The notes below the pieces were generated by a model. That model saw nothing but the letters and a program-made list of their open reading frames with translations, had not been told where the DNA came from and ran no database searches. Below are positions 51,305 through 62,098 of a DNA stretch of 64,000 bases, piece after piece. This DNA comes from CAWEYO01 sp963813315. Its GTDB lineage: Bacteria; Pseudomonadota; Alphaproteobacteria; Rhizobiales; Rhizobiaceae. Both the position numbers and the translations under genes were made by a program. Location of the stretch: assembly GCA_963813315.1 (NCBI GenBank), contig CAWEYO010000028.1:115413-179412 (forward strand), read 5' to 3'. How positions within the stretch are numbered: the stretch's first letter is position 1; every line of letters begins with the position of its first letter.

Positions 51305-52831
51305 CTACGCCGCCTCGGCGGCCAGACGCTGGGCCTTCTCGACTGCTTCCTCGATCGTGCCGACCATGTAGAAGGCGGCCTCGGGAAGGTGGTCGAACTC
51401 GCCGTCGCAGAGGCCGCGGAAGCCCTTGATGGTGTCCTGCAGATCGACGAGCTTCCCCGGCGAGCCGGTAAAGACCTCGGCGACGAAGAAGGGCTGGGAC
51501 AGGAACCGCTCGATCTTTCGGGCGCGGGCGACGGTCAGCTTGTCCTCTTCGGAAAGTTCGTCCATGCCCAGGATCGCGATGATGTCCTGCAGCGACTTGT
51601 AACGCTGCAGCGTCTGCTGAACCTGGCGCGCAACCTGGTAGTGTTCATCGCCGACGACCATCGGATCGAGCATACGCGACGTGGAGTCGAGCGGATCGAC
51701 CGCCGGGTAGATGCCCTTCTCTGCGATCGCGCGGGAAAGCACGGTCGTGGCGTCGAGATGGGCGAAGGACGTTGCCGGCGCCGGATCGGTCAGGTCGTCG
51801 GCCGGCACGTAGATGGCCTGCACCGACGTGATCGACCCCTTTGTGGTGGTGGTGATGCGCTCCTGCAATGCGCCCATGTCGGTAGCGAGAGTTGGCTGGT
51901 AGCCCACCGCCGAAGGGATGCGGCCGAGCAGCGCTGACACCTCCGAACCCGCCTGGGTGAAGCGGAAGATATTGTCCACGAAAAACAGCACGTCCTGACC
52001 CTGGTCGCGGAAATATTCGGCGACAGTCAGGCCCGTGAGACCGACGCGTGCGCGGGCGCCCGGCGGTTCGTTCATCTGGCCGTAGACGAGCGCGGCCTTG
52101 GAGCCTTCGCCGCCGCCCTTCTTGTTGACACCCGATTCGATGAATTCGTGGTAGAGGTCGTTGCCTTCGCGGGTGCGCTCGCCGACGCCGGCGAACACCG
52201 AGAAACCGCCATGGGCCTTGGCGACGTTGTTGATCAGTTCCTGGATGAGAACCGTCTTGCCGACGCCTGCACCACCGAACAGGCCGATCTTGCCGCCCTT
52301 CGCATAAGGAGCGAGCAGGTCGAGCACCTTGATGCCGGTGACAAGGATCTCCGCTTCGGTCGACTGTTCGACATATTCCGGCGCCGGCTGGTGGATGCCG
52401 CGCATTTCGGTCGCCGTTACTGGACCTTCCTCGTCAACCGGCTCGCCGATGACGTTGATGATGCGGCCGAGCATTTCCGGACCGACCGGTACCAAGATCG
52501 GGCTCCCGGTGTCGGCAACGGACTGGCCGCGAACGAGGCCCTCGGTCGAATCCATGGCGATCGTGCGAACAGTGTTTTCGCCGAGGTGCTGGGCAACCTC
52601 GAGGACCAGGCGGTTGCCGCGATTTTCCGTCTCGAGCGCGTTGAGGATTGCCGGCAGGTTCCCGTCGAACTGCACGTCGACGACGGCGCCGATGACCTGG
52701 CGGACCTTGCCGGTCGAGCCGACTGCCTTCTTCACCGCCGCGGGGGCCGCAGCCTTCGCCGGCGCTGCCGCCTTGGCCGGAGCCGCCTTCGTGGGCGCGG
52801 TAGCCTTCTTCGGGGTCGCTGCTTTCGCCAT
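51305..52831 (-). CDS. atpD: ATP synthase F1 beta subunit with Ala/Lys/Pro-rich N-terminal extension
   Basis: A 508-residue catalytic subunit. Residues 1-40 are a low-complexity extension of repeated APAKAA-like units, before the normal start GKVRQVIGAVVDVQFDG. Walker A is GGAGVGKTV, followed by GERTREGNDLYHEFIESGV, the DELSEEDKL catalytic-loop region and FFVAEVFTGSPGKLVDLQDT near the C-terminus. Without the extension the length is the usual ~470. Such tails are known in rhizobial and Brucella AtpD; the function is unclear. Confidence 0.96.
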   Translation of the reverse strand: MAKAATPKKATAPTKAAPAKAAAPAKAAAPAAVKKAVGSTGKVRQVIGAVVDVQFDGNLPAILNALETENRGNRLVLEVAQHLGENTVRTIAMDSTEGLVRGQSVADTGSPILVPVGPEMLGRIINVIGEPVDEEGPVTATEMRGIHQPAPEYVEQSTEAEILVTGIKVLDLLAPYAKGGKIGLFGGAGVGKTVLIQELINNVAKAHGGFSVFAGVGERTREGNDLYHEFIESGVNKKGGGEGSKAALVYGQMNEPPGARARVGLTGLTVAEYFRDQGQDVLFFVDNIFRFTQAGSEVSALLGRIPSAVGYQPTLATDMGALQERITTTTKGSITSVQAIYVPADDLTDPAPATSFAHLDATTVLSRAIAEKGIYPAVDPLDSTSRMLDPMVVGDEHYQVARQVQQTLQRYKSLQDIIAILGMDELSEEDKLTVARARKIERFLSQPFFVAEVFTGSPGKLVDLQDTIKGFRGLCDGEFDHLPEAAFYMVGTIEEAVEKAQRLAAEAA

Positions 52832-52906
52832 CTTTTCTACCCTTCTCGTCCGTTTCGTCTTCGCATGGTCCCGCCGGAATGTCGCTGACCTTCCGGCATC
52901 ATGCGC

Positions 52907-53797
52907 CTAGAGCGCTTCCGCACCCGATATGATCTCGATCAGTTCCTTGGTGATCTGTGCCTGACGCTGGCGGTTGTAGGTGATCGACAGTCTGTTGATC
53001 ATGTCGCCCGCATTGCGCGTCGCATTGTCCATCGCCGTCATCTTGGCGCCCATCTCGCCGGCGGCGTTTTCGAGCAGAGCCCGGAATATCTGTACCGCAA
53101 TATTGCGCGGGATCAGGTCGCCCAGTATCTGGCCCGGCTCCGGCTCGTATTCGTAGACGGCGCTGCCGGCCGTTTCAGGCTCCGCGGCCTCGACGGCGGC
53201 TGCCGCCGGAATAAGCTGCTGCGCGGTCGGGATCTGGGCGATCACCGACTTGAACTCCGAATAGATCAGCGTGCAGACGTCGAATTCGCCCTGCTCGAAG
53301 CGCGCAATGAGCTTCCTGGCGATGGCGTCCGCATTGACGAAGCCGATCTGCTTCACTTCGCGTAGCTCGATCCGGTCAATGATGAGCTGTCCGTGATCGC
53401 GCCGCAATATGTCGTAGCCCTTCTTGCCGACGGTGATGATCTTCACGGTCTTGCCGCTGGCAAGAAGCTTGCGGACGTGCTCGCGGGCGAGCCGCGCGAT
53501 CTGCGAGTTGAAGCCGCCGCAGAGCCCGCGTTCAGCCGTGCATACGACAAGCAGATGGACGTTCTCGCTACCTGTTCCGGTCATCAGCGGAGGCGCGTCG
53601 GCACCGCCGCCGCTGCCCACCGCCTCGGCGATGTTGGCAAGTACGGCACCCATGCGCTGCGAATAGGGCCGGGCTGCCTCCGCCGCCTCTTGTGCGCGGC
53701 GCAGCTTCGCCGCGGCGACCATCTGCATCGCCTTGGTGATCTTCTGCGTCGCCTTGACCGAGGCGATACGGTTGCGAAGGTCTTTTAGTGAAGGCAT
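52907..53797 (-). CDS. atpG: ATP synthase F1 gamma subunit
   Basis: A 296-residue gamma subunit. The N-terminal helix has MPSLKDLRNRIASVKATQKI and TKAMQMVAAAKLRRAQ. A Rossmann-like middle (VVCTAERGLCGGFNSQIARL) follows, and the C-terminal helix reads MDNATRNAGDMINRLSITYN, then RQRQAQITKELIEIISGAEA. The two end helices form the rotating coiled coil. It lies between atpA and atpD as in most bacteria. Confidence 0.96.
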   Translation of the reverse strand: MPSLKDLRNRIASVKATQKITKAMQMVAAAKLRRAQEAAEAARPYSQRMGAVLANIAEAVGSGGGADAPPLMTGTGSENVHLLVVCTAERGLCGGFNSQIARLAREHVRKLLASGKTVKIITVGKKGYDILRRDHGQLIIDRIELREVKQIGFVNADAIARKLIARFEQGEFDVCTLIYSEFKSVIAQIPTAQQLIPAAAAVEAAEPETAGSAVYEYEPEPGQILGDLIPRNIAVQIFRALLENAAGEMGAKMTAMDNATRNAGDMINRLSITYNRQRQAQITKELIEIISGAEAL

Positions 53798-53827
53798 GCC
53801 TCAACCCTGATCCGTGCTGTCCAGCCC

Positions 53828-55356
<1,529 letters not shown>

Positions 55357-55357
<1 letters not shown>

Positions 55358-55917
55358 CAGCCGACCTCTTTTAGTGCAAGCTTGAGCGAATTGAGTTTGG
55401 TTTTGAGCGACGTGTCGATCTGGCGCGAGCCGATCTTCACGACCAGCCCGCCGAGCAGCGTTGGGTCGACGGTAACGGCAATCGAAACGTCCTTGCCGGC
55501 AACGCTCTTCAAGGCGTCCTTGAGCTCGACCTCCTGGGCCGGGCTAAGCGCGTGAGCAGACGTCACTTCGGCGGCGACTTCCCCACGATTTTCCGAGGCG
55601 ATCCGGCGGAATGCGCGAATCATGCCGGGAACGGCGAAGAGACGCCGGTTCCTGGCGACGACGCGCAGGAAGTTGCCCACTAGGCCCGTGATTCCCGACT
55701 TGTCGGCAATGGCCGAGATCGCCTTCAGCTGGTCGTCCGCGGAAAAGACAGGGCTCCTGATGAGGCGGTTCAGATCGTCGCTGCCGTTAAGCAGCGCCTC
55801 GAACCGGCCGAGATCGCGTTCCACCTGGGTGACCGTATTCGACTGGGCCGCAAGATCGAAGAGAGAAGCCGCGTAGCGTTCGGCGACACCGGAGATGGGC
55901 GAACTGGACTTTGCCAC
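55357..55917 (-). CDS. atpH: ATP synthase F1 delta subunit
   Basis: A 186-residue delta subunit, the peripheral-stalk cap on F1. It begins VAKSSSPISGVAERYAASLF with GTG 55917 as start, because residues upstream do not match homologues. FEALLNGSDDLNRLIRSPVF and the C-terminal LGGLVVKIGSRQIDTSLKTK are family hallmarks. It is the first gene of the F1 operon; the Fo genes lie elsewhere, as in all rhizobia. Confidence 0.94.
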
Positions 55918-56155
55918 GGACCGTCTTTTCTCTTGCCTGACAGGCCACAAGATTTCTGGCGCGAGTACCGGACTCTGGCTAAATCTTTGACCTTGTTGAA
56001 TTTTCGTGGCTGGAGGGAGAACCTGTGCGGCCTCCTCCAGCCGGAAGTCGACTGCCGTCTAGCACAGGCTTCCGGCGACCGCAACACGCTGTAACAGAAG
56101 CTTTTCAGACAGTCTTGCTGCAGCCGCTGCGAGCCCCGCCGCGACCCGTCCGGAA

Positions 56156-56551
56156 TCAAGGAACGAAGCCGAAAACGAACATCAATGGAAGGGCTGTGAG
56201 GACCAGCCCGACGACCAGCGAAACCCAGTTGTAGAACGTGTTGCCGCCGTCCGACAGCATCGACACTACGCGCCCGAATGCGGTGAAAAGCCACGAGAAG
56301 CCGAGCGCCATGTAGAGCAGCGGCTGGGCAAGCAGAATGCAGCAAAGGCCGAGGCCGAGATAGAAGCCGGACATCGTCGCCCGTGCTTCTGCCACCGCCT
56401 CGGGATGGTTCTCCTTTGGCTGCAACCGCATCATACGGAAGGCAAGACGTGGCGCGAACAGAAAGATCAGGCCCAAAAGCACGGTCACGACGGCCGAAGT
56501 CCATGCAAGCCACTCGCCCTCCGTCATCGGCCAGGGAAATGCGAATTCCAT
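56156..56551 (-). CDS. Small membrane protein (DUF4345-like)
   Basis: A 131-residue membrane protein with four helices: WTSAVVTVLLGLIFLFAPRL, MSGFYLGLGLCCILLAQPLL, a helix around YMALGFSWLFTAFGRVVSML, and WVSLVVGLVLTALPLMFVFG. The P-RLAFRMMRLQ after the first helix and the A-A-F-GR-V-S segment fit DUF4345. It lies between priA and atpH on the same strand. The role is unknown. Confidence 0.75.
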   Translation of the reverse strand: MEFAFPWPMTEGEWLAWTSAVVTVLLGLIFLFAPRLAFRMMRLQPKENHPEAVAEARATMSGFYLGLGLCCILLAQPLLYMALGFSWLFTAFGRVVSMLSDGGNTFYNWVSLVVGLVLTALPLMFVFGFVP

Positions 56552-56715
56552 GATGTTACCTCAACCGATGGGAGCGAATCCCGGCGATTCTAGCGAGGAA
56601 AAATCGAAATGCCAGATGGGCGAGATAGACATCATTTGCCGCGATCCTTTTCGAAGCACAGTGTTTCGGCAATTCTCCGTTTTGGCTCCCTGACTGCAGG
56701 CCGTATTCGCTCCGC

Positions 56716-58917
56716 TCACAAAAAGCTCTGCGGATCGATGTCGACCTGCACGCGCACCGAACCGCGCAGCTTTGGACCCTGGGCCAGCATCGTGCGGATA
56801 AAGCCCTGGATGTCGGAGCGCCGCTCCCCCTGCACAAGCAGCCGGTAGCGGTGGCGACCCCCCACCAGTGCCAACGGCGCTTCGGCCGGGCCGAGCACCT
56901 GGATGTTTTCAGCCCGCGGCGCGGCGCGCCTCAAGGCCCGCGCATGGCTCTCCGCCTCCGTCCTTGTCCCCGCGCTGACGATGATGCCTGCCAGCCGGCC
57001 GAAGGGCGGCAGGCAGGCCCGCTCGCGCTCGGCGATCTCTCGTTCGTAGAAAGTCTCGGCGTCGCCCGAGACGATCGCCCGCATCACGGGATGTTCGGGC
57101 TGGTAGGTCTGCAGAAGGCCGACGCTCTTCTTGCCGGTGCGGCCGGCGCGGCCGGTCACCTGGCTGAGCAGCTGGAAGGTGCGCTCGGCGGCACGCGGAT
57201 CACCGTTCGCGAGGCCAAGATCGGCGTCGACCACGCCGACCAGCGTCATGTTGGGAAAATTGTGTCCCTTCGCCACCAGTTGCGTGCCGATCACGATATC
57301 GGCCTCCCCCTTGGCGATAGCTTCCAGTTCCAGGCGCAGACGCTTCACGCCGCCCATCATGTCGGACGAAAGGACTATGGTCCGGGCCTCCGGAAAATGA
57401 CTTACCGCTTCTTCTGCGATGCGTTCCACGCCCGGCCCGCAGGCGACAAGATGATCAAGGGTTCCACATTCGGGACACGCTTCCGGCCGCTTTTCGTTGT
57501 GGCCGCAATGGTGGCAAACGAGTTGTCCGCGAAAGCGATGCTCGACCAGCCAACTCGAACAGTCCGGGCATTGGAACCGGTGGCCGCAAACCCGGCAGAG
57601 CGTCAGCGGCGCATAGCCGCGACGGTTGAGGAAGAGCAGCGACTGTTCCCCTCGCTGCAGCGCATCGCGGACATGGCCGACAAGCACCGGCGACAGGAAA
57701 CCGCCACGCGCCGGCGGCGCGCGGCGCATGTCTATCGCCTTGATGGCGGGCATTGCCGCCTCGGCGAAACGCTGCGGCAGGATGACGCGCTGGTAGCGAC
57801 CTTGCTGCGCATTGACCCGGCTTTCGATGGAAGGGGTGGCAGAGGCGAGCACAACCGGAAAGCCACCGATATGCCCGCGCACGACCGCCATGTCACGGGC
57901 ATGATAGCAGACACGGTCCTCCTGCTTGTAGGCGGCGTCGTGCTCCTCATCCACGATAATCAGGCCGAGCTCCATGAACGGCAGGAATAACGCGGAGCGC
58001 GCGCCGGCGACAACGCGCACTCGGCCTTCGGCGACCTGGCGCCAGACCCGTTCACGCATCTTTGGCGGCAGGTCCGAATGCCATTCGGCTGGCCTGGCGC
58101 CGAAACGGTCGTGGAAACGCTCGAGGAATGCTTGAGTGAGAGCAATCTCGGGCAGCAGGATCAGCACCTGCTTGCCGCGTTCGATCGCCGCGGCGACTGC
58201 CTCGAAATAGACTTCGGTCTTTCCCGAGCCGGTGACGCCATCGATCAGCGTGACGCCGAACGTGCCGCTTGCGGCGTGGTCGCGAAGCGTCGCTGCCGCG
58301 GCTTGCTGTGCCTCCGTCAGTTCCGGAGCGGCGTAGCCCGCGTCCGGCGCCGCCACCACCGGCCGGGGCGGAATTCGCACCTTCTCGAAGATGCCTTGCG
58401 CGCTCAGCCCGTCGACCACGCCCTGAGACACGCCCGCCGCATGAGCGAGCCCGGAGCGGGTCCAGGCAAGGCCGTCGGAGGCGAGCTCCAGAACGCGGGC
58501 ACGCGCCGGGGTCATGCGGTCAGGGTCGATGCCGCTCCGCTGCAATCCCTCTGTCCAGGGTTCCGGATCGAAAGCTTCCGGCGCACGCAGGATCATCCGC
58601 GCGACCATCCCAGGCGGCGATAATGTGTAGGCGGAAATCCAGTCGACCATGCGGCGCATGGCGTCGGTGACCGGCGGGCAATCGAAGGCTTCCGATATCG
58701 GCCTGAGCCTCTTCGGGTCGAACGCCTCGTTACCGCCATCCCAGACGATGCCTGCCACTTCACGCGGCCCCAGCGGCACGCGCACGATCGAGCCCGGCAC
58801 AACCGTCATGCCGTCAGGCACGGCGTAACTATAGGGCCGCTCCGCCGGCATCGGCACAAGAACCGGTACGCAATCCAGCTTCCGCGCAGGTTGGATGTGG
58901 TGCGAATCTTCCTTCAT
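56716..58917 (-). CDS. priA: Primosomal replication-restart helicase PriA
   Basis: A 733-residue PriA that reloads the replisome at stalled forks. The N-terminal 3'-DNA-binding domain starts VPVLVPMPAERPYSYAVPDG. Walker A GVTGSGKT is at residues 227-234, the DEEH box is IIVDEEHDAAYKQED, and the Cys-rich zinc module reads CRVCGHRFQCPDCSSWLVEH, then CHHCGHNEKRPEACPECGTL. The helicase ends with QVTGRAGRTGKKSVGLLQTY. Full length, monocistronic-looking and divergent from the transaldolase-family gene. Confidence 0.96.
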   Translation of the reverse strand: MKEDSHHIQPARKLDCVPVLVPMPAERPYSYAVPDGMTVVPGSIVRVPLGPREVAGIVWDGGNEAFDPKRLRPISEAFDCPPVTDAMRRMVDWISAYTLSPPGMVARMILRAPEAFDPEPWTEGLQRSGIDPDRMTPARARVLELASDGLAWTRSGLAHAAGVSQGVVDGLSAQGIFEKVRIPPRPVVAAPDAGYAAPELTEAQQAAAATLRDHAASGTFGVTLIDGVTGSGKTEVYFEAVAAAIERGKQVLILLPEIALTQAFLERFHDRFGARPAEWHSDLPPKMRERVWRQVAEGRVRVVAGARSALFLPFMELGLIIVDEEHDAAYKQEDRVCYHARDMAVVRGHIGGFPVVLASATPSIESRVNAQQGRYQRVILPQRFAEAAMPAIKAIDMRRAPPARGGFLSPVLVGHVRDALQRGEQSLLFLNRRGYAPLTLCRVCGHRFQCPDCSSWLVEHRFRGQLVCHHCGHNEKRPEACPECGTLDHLVACGPGVERIAEEAVSHFPEARTIVLSSDMMGGVKRLRLELEAIAKGEADIVIGTQLVAKGHNFPNMTLVGVVDADLGLANGDPRAAERTFQLLSQVTGRAGRTGKKSVGLLQTYQPEHPVMRAIVSGDAETFYEREIAERERACLPPFGRLAGIIVSAGTRTEAESHARALRRAAPRAENIQVLGPAEAPLALVGGRHRYRLLVQGERRSDIQGFIRTMLAQGPKLRGSVRVQVDIDPQSFL

Positions 58918-59129
58918 CGGGCGTGACCTTGCCCGGAAGTTCGGCTAGAGCAAAGACCAGACTTGAAGCTACCTCGGCCGACTGCCGCCGGACGCTGAAA
59001 ATGAACGGCTTTCGGGAACGGATCACCCGCTGACCGACTTTCGGGATCAGGTCATGCGCGAGACAGGCCGGGCGGGGTGACGATTCGACGAAAAGTCATC
59101 CCGCAGGGAAAACCGCGAAGGAGACCAGC

Positions 59130-59783
59130 ATGAAATTTTTTGTCGACACGGCGGACGTGAAGGAGATTCGCGAGCTCAACGATCTCGGACTGCTCGACGG
59201 CGTCACGACCAATCCCTCGCTGATCCTGAAATCGGGCCGCAACATCAGGGAGGTCACCAGGGAGATATGTGAGATCGTGAAGGGACCGGTGTCGTCGGAA
59301 GTCACCGCAACCGAATACTCCGCGATGATGCAGGAAGCGGCAACACTTGCCAAAATCGCGGACAATATCTGCATCAAGGTTCCTCTTACCCTGGACGGGC
59401 TGAAGGCTTGCAAGGCGCTTACTTCCGACGGTCATCTCGTGAATGTCACGCTTTGCTTCTCGGCCAATCAGGCGCTGCTTGCCGCCAAGGCCGGCGCGAC
59501 CTTCATCTCTCCCTTCATCGGCCGCATCGACGACATGGGCATCGACGGGATGGAGTTGATCTCGGAAATCCGCACGATCTACGACAACTACGACTTCAAG
59601 ACGGAAATCCTTGCCGCGTCGATCCGTACCGTCAACCACGTCAAGCAGGCAGCCCTGATAGGCGCAGACGTAGCTACGGTGCCGCCGGCGACGCTGAGGG
59701 CGCTCGTCAAGCATCCGCTGACCGACAAAGGCCTGGAACAGTTCCTGGCGGATTGGGCGAAGACCGGCCAGAAGATCGGCTAG
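59130..59783 (+). CDS. Transaldolase / fructose-6-phosphate aldolase family protein
   Basis: A 217-residue short TIM-barrel transaldolase of the TalC/FSA subfamily. It opens MKFFVDTADVKEIRELNDLG and has GVTTNPSLI. The Schiff-base Lys83 is in ICIKVPLT. GATFISPFIGRIDDMGIDGM and VATVPPATLRALVKHPLTDK complete the family pattern. It transfers or cleaves dihydroxyacetone units from fructose 6-phosphate in the cytoplasm; sequence alone cannot separate the two activities. It lies 40 bases upstream of acs on the same strand. Confidence 0.93.
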   Translation: MKFFVDTADVKEIRELNDLGLLDGVTTNPSLILKSGRNIREVTREICEIVKGPVSSEVTATEYSAMMQEAATLAKIADNICIKVPLTLDGLKACKALTSDGHLVNVTLCFSANQALLAAKAGATFISPFIGRIDDMGIDGMELISEIRTIYDNYDFKTEILAASIRTVNHVKQAALIGADVATVPPATLRALVKHPLTDKGLEQFLADWAKTGQKIG

Positions 59784-59823
59784 AGCAACAGTCGAGCCTG
59801 CAAATTCGGGAGGAAAATGCGGA

Positions 59824-61794
59824 ATGTCCGAAGTCAAGATCCATCGCGTCCAGGCGGCGTGGAAGAAGAATGCGCTGATCGACAGCGAAACCTATCTCAA
59901 ATGGTACAAGGACAGCGTCAGGAACCCGGACAAATTCTGGGGCAAGCACGGTAAGCGGATCGATTGGTTCAAGCCGTATACCAAGGTCAAGAACACCTCC
60001 TTCTCCGGCAAGGCGTCAATCAAGTGGTTCGAGGACGGCCTTACCAACGTCTCCTACAACTGCATCGATCGCCATTTGAAAAAGCGCGGCGACCAGACCG
60101 CCATCATCTGGGAGGGCGACAATCCCTATGACGACAGGAAGATTACCTACAGAGAGCTTTACGGGCATGTCTGCAGGCTCGCCAACGTGCTGAAGAAGCA
60201 CGGCGTCAAGAAAGGCGACCGCGTCACCATCTACATGCCGATGATACCGGAGGCGGCTTACGCGATGCTTGCCTGCACGCGCATCGGAGCAATTCATTCG
60301 GTTGTGTTCGGAGGTTTCTCGCCCGATGCGCTGGCCGGGCGCATCGACGACTGCAAATCGACCTTCGTGATAACCGCGGACGAGGGCCTGCGCGGCGGCA
60401 AGGTTATTCCCCTCAAGGAGAATACCGACAGGGCGATCGACATTGCGGCGCGCGCCGGCACCAGTGTCGACAAGGTTCTGGTCGTACGCCGGACCAGCGG
60501 CAAGATCACCTGGGCCGAGGGGCGCGACTTCTGGTACCACGAGGAGACCGCTTCCGTGAAAGCGGAGTGCAAGCCGGAAAAGATGAAGGCGGAGGACCCG
60601 CTGTTTATCCTCTACACCTCGGGTTCGACCGGCAAGCCGAAAGGCGTGCTGCACACGACCGGCGGGTATCTGGTCTACGCATCGATGACCCACCAGTATG
60701 TCTTCGACTACCGTGACGGCGATATCTACTGGTGCACGGCCGATGTCGGCTGGGTCACAGGGCACACCTACATCGTCTACGGCCCGCTCTCCAACGGCGC
60801 TACCACGCTGATGTTCGAAGGCGTACCGAACTATCCGTCGCCATCGCGCTTCTGGGAAGCGATCGACAAGCACGGGGTCAACATCTTCTACACCGCGCCC
60901 ACTGCCATCCGCGCGCTCATGGGCGCTGGCAACCACCATGTGACGACGACCTCGCGCAAGTCCCTGCGGGTGCTGGGCACGGTCGGCGAGCCCATCAATC
61001 CGGAAGCATGGGAATGGTACTACCAAGTGGTCGGCAACGCTCGGGTGCCGATCGTGGACACCTGGTGGCAGACGGAGACCGGCGGCATACTGATCACGCC
61101 GCTGCCCGGCGCAACCGACCTGAAGCCCGGCTCCGCGACGCGGCCGTTCTTTGGCATACAGCCTGAACTTGTCGACAATGACGGCAATGTTCTGGAAGGA
61201 GCGGCCGACGGCAATCTCTGCGTCGTCGATGCATGGCCCGGCATGATGCGAACCGTATATGGCGACCATGACCGTTTCGTGCAGACCTATTTCTCGACCT
61301 ATAAGGGCAAGTATTTCACCGGTGACGGCTGCCGCCGGGATGCGGACGGCTACTACTGGATCACCGGCCGCGTCGACGACGTCATCAACGTTTCCGGCCA
61401 CCGTATGGGTACCGCGGAGGTGGAGTTGGCACTCGTCTCGCATGACAAGGTGTCGGAAGCCGCCGTCGTCGGCTATCCTCATGACATCAAGGGCCAGGGC
61501 ATATACTGCTATGTGACCCTGATGGCCGGCGAGCAATGGTCGGATGATCTGCGCAAGGAACTCGTCAACCATGTGCGCAAGGAGATCGGCGCCATCGCAT
61601 CGCCCGACAAGATCCAGTTCGCACCGGGGCTGCCTAAAACGCGGTCAGGCAAGATCATGCGCCGCATCCTGCGAAAGATAGCCGAAGACGATTTCGGCTC
61701 GCTGGGCGATACCTCAACGCTTGCCGACCCCGCCGTCGTCGACGACCTCATCGCCAATCGGCAGAACAGGAAGGCCGAGGCGCGGTCTGCATAG
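59824..61794 (+). CDS. acs: Acetyl-CoA synthetase
   Basis: A 656-residue AMP-forming acetate-CoA ligase. The phosphate-binding loop is FILYTSGSTGKPKGVLHTTG. DTWWQTETGGILITPLPGAT is the acetate/AMP pocket, and GDGCRRDADGYYWITGRVDD and VINVSGHRMGTAEVE form the hinge region. The acetylatable catalytic Lys is in PKTRSGKIMRRILRKIA near the C-terminus. Length matches the family. It activates acetate for the TCA and glyoxylate cycles. It ends exactly where a type A repeat begins. Confidence 0.97.
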   Translation: MSEVKIHRVQAAWKKNALIDSETYLKWYKDSVRNPDKFWGKHGKRIDWFKPYTKVKNTSFSGKASIKWFEDGLTNVSYNCIDRHLKKRGDQTAIIWEGDNPYDDRKITYRELYGHVCRLANVLKKHGVKKGDRVTIYMPMIPEAAYAMLACTRIGAIHSVVFGGFSPDALAGRIDDCKSTFVITADEGLRGGKVIPLKENTDRAIDIAARAGTSVDKVLVVRRTSGKITWAEGRDFWYHEETASVKAECKPEKMKAEDPLFILYTSGSTGKPKGVLHTTGGYLVYASMTHQYVFDYRDGDIYWCTADVGWVTGHTYIVYGPLSNGATTLMFEGVPNYPSPSRFWEAIDKHGVNIFYTAPTAIRALMGAGNHHVTTTSRKSLRVLGTVGEPINPEAWEWYYQVVGNARVPIVDTWWQTETGGILITPLPGATDLKPGSATRPFFGIQPELVDNDGNVLEGAADGNLCVVDAWPGMMRTVYGDHDRFVQTYFSTYKGKYFTGDGCRRDADGYYWITGRVDDVINVSGHRMGTAEVELALVSHDKVSEAAVVGYPHDIKGQGIYCYVTLMAGEQWSDDLRKELVNHVRKEIGAIASPDKIQFAPGLPKTRSGKIMRRILRKIAEDDFGSLGDTSTLADPAVVDDLIANRQNRKAEARSA

Positions 61795-61872
61795 AGCGAT
61801 TCCCACTCCGACGGAATTGGTGAACCGCTCTATCTTTTGTTTTGCGCAATTCCGGACGGAAAACCGGGTCCA
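61793..61872. repeat. Dispersed intergenic repeat, type A, copy 2 (right end replaced)
   Basis: It matches 36712-36791 (AGAGCGATTCCCACTCCGAC, GTGAACCGCTCTATCTTTTG, CAATTCCGGACGGAAAACCG) but loses similarity after GGGTCCA at 61872. There the sequence turns to repeated GTGATCA/GTCGTAAC motifs leading to the integrase remnant. The first bases lie within the acs stop. Confidence 0.75.
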
Positions 61873-62098
61873 GATCTCACGTGATTGTACGCGATCAGTC
61901 GTAACATGGTCTAGGATTTAATTAATTGATCCGGAAAGATTTTTGAGATTTTCACCGCGCTTGTCGTGATCATGCGTGACCAGTCGTGATTAGTCGTAAC
62001 GGCCTTCAAAATTATGATTGAAACGATGATCGACGCTCTTGAAATGACTGTCGTAGTCGCATATATTTCCCGTATAAGTTGTGTCAAAAAGGTGGTAA
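61873..62098. other. AT-richer leader of the integrated element, with short repeats
   Basis: Composition drops in GC. The motif CAGTCGTAAC/TAGTCGTAAC occurs twice (61897-61906 and 61991-62000), with CGTGATCA, CGTGACCA and CGTGATTA variants between. Similar GTGATCACG motifs recur at 63308-63318 beyond the integrase. These may be recombinase arm-type sites or the left and right ends of the element. Confidence 0.4.
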
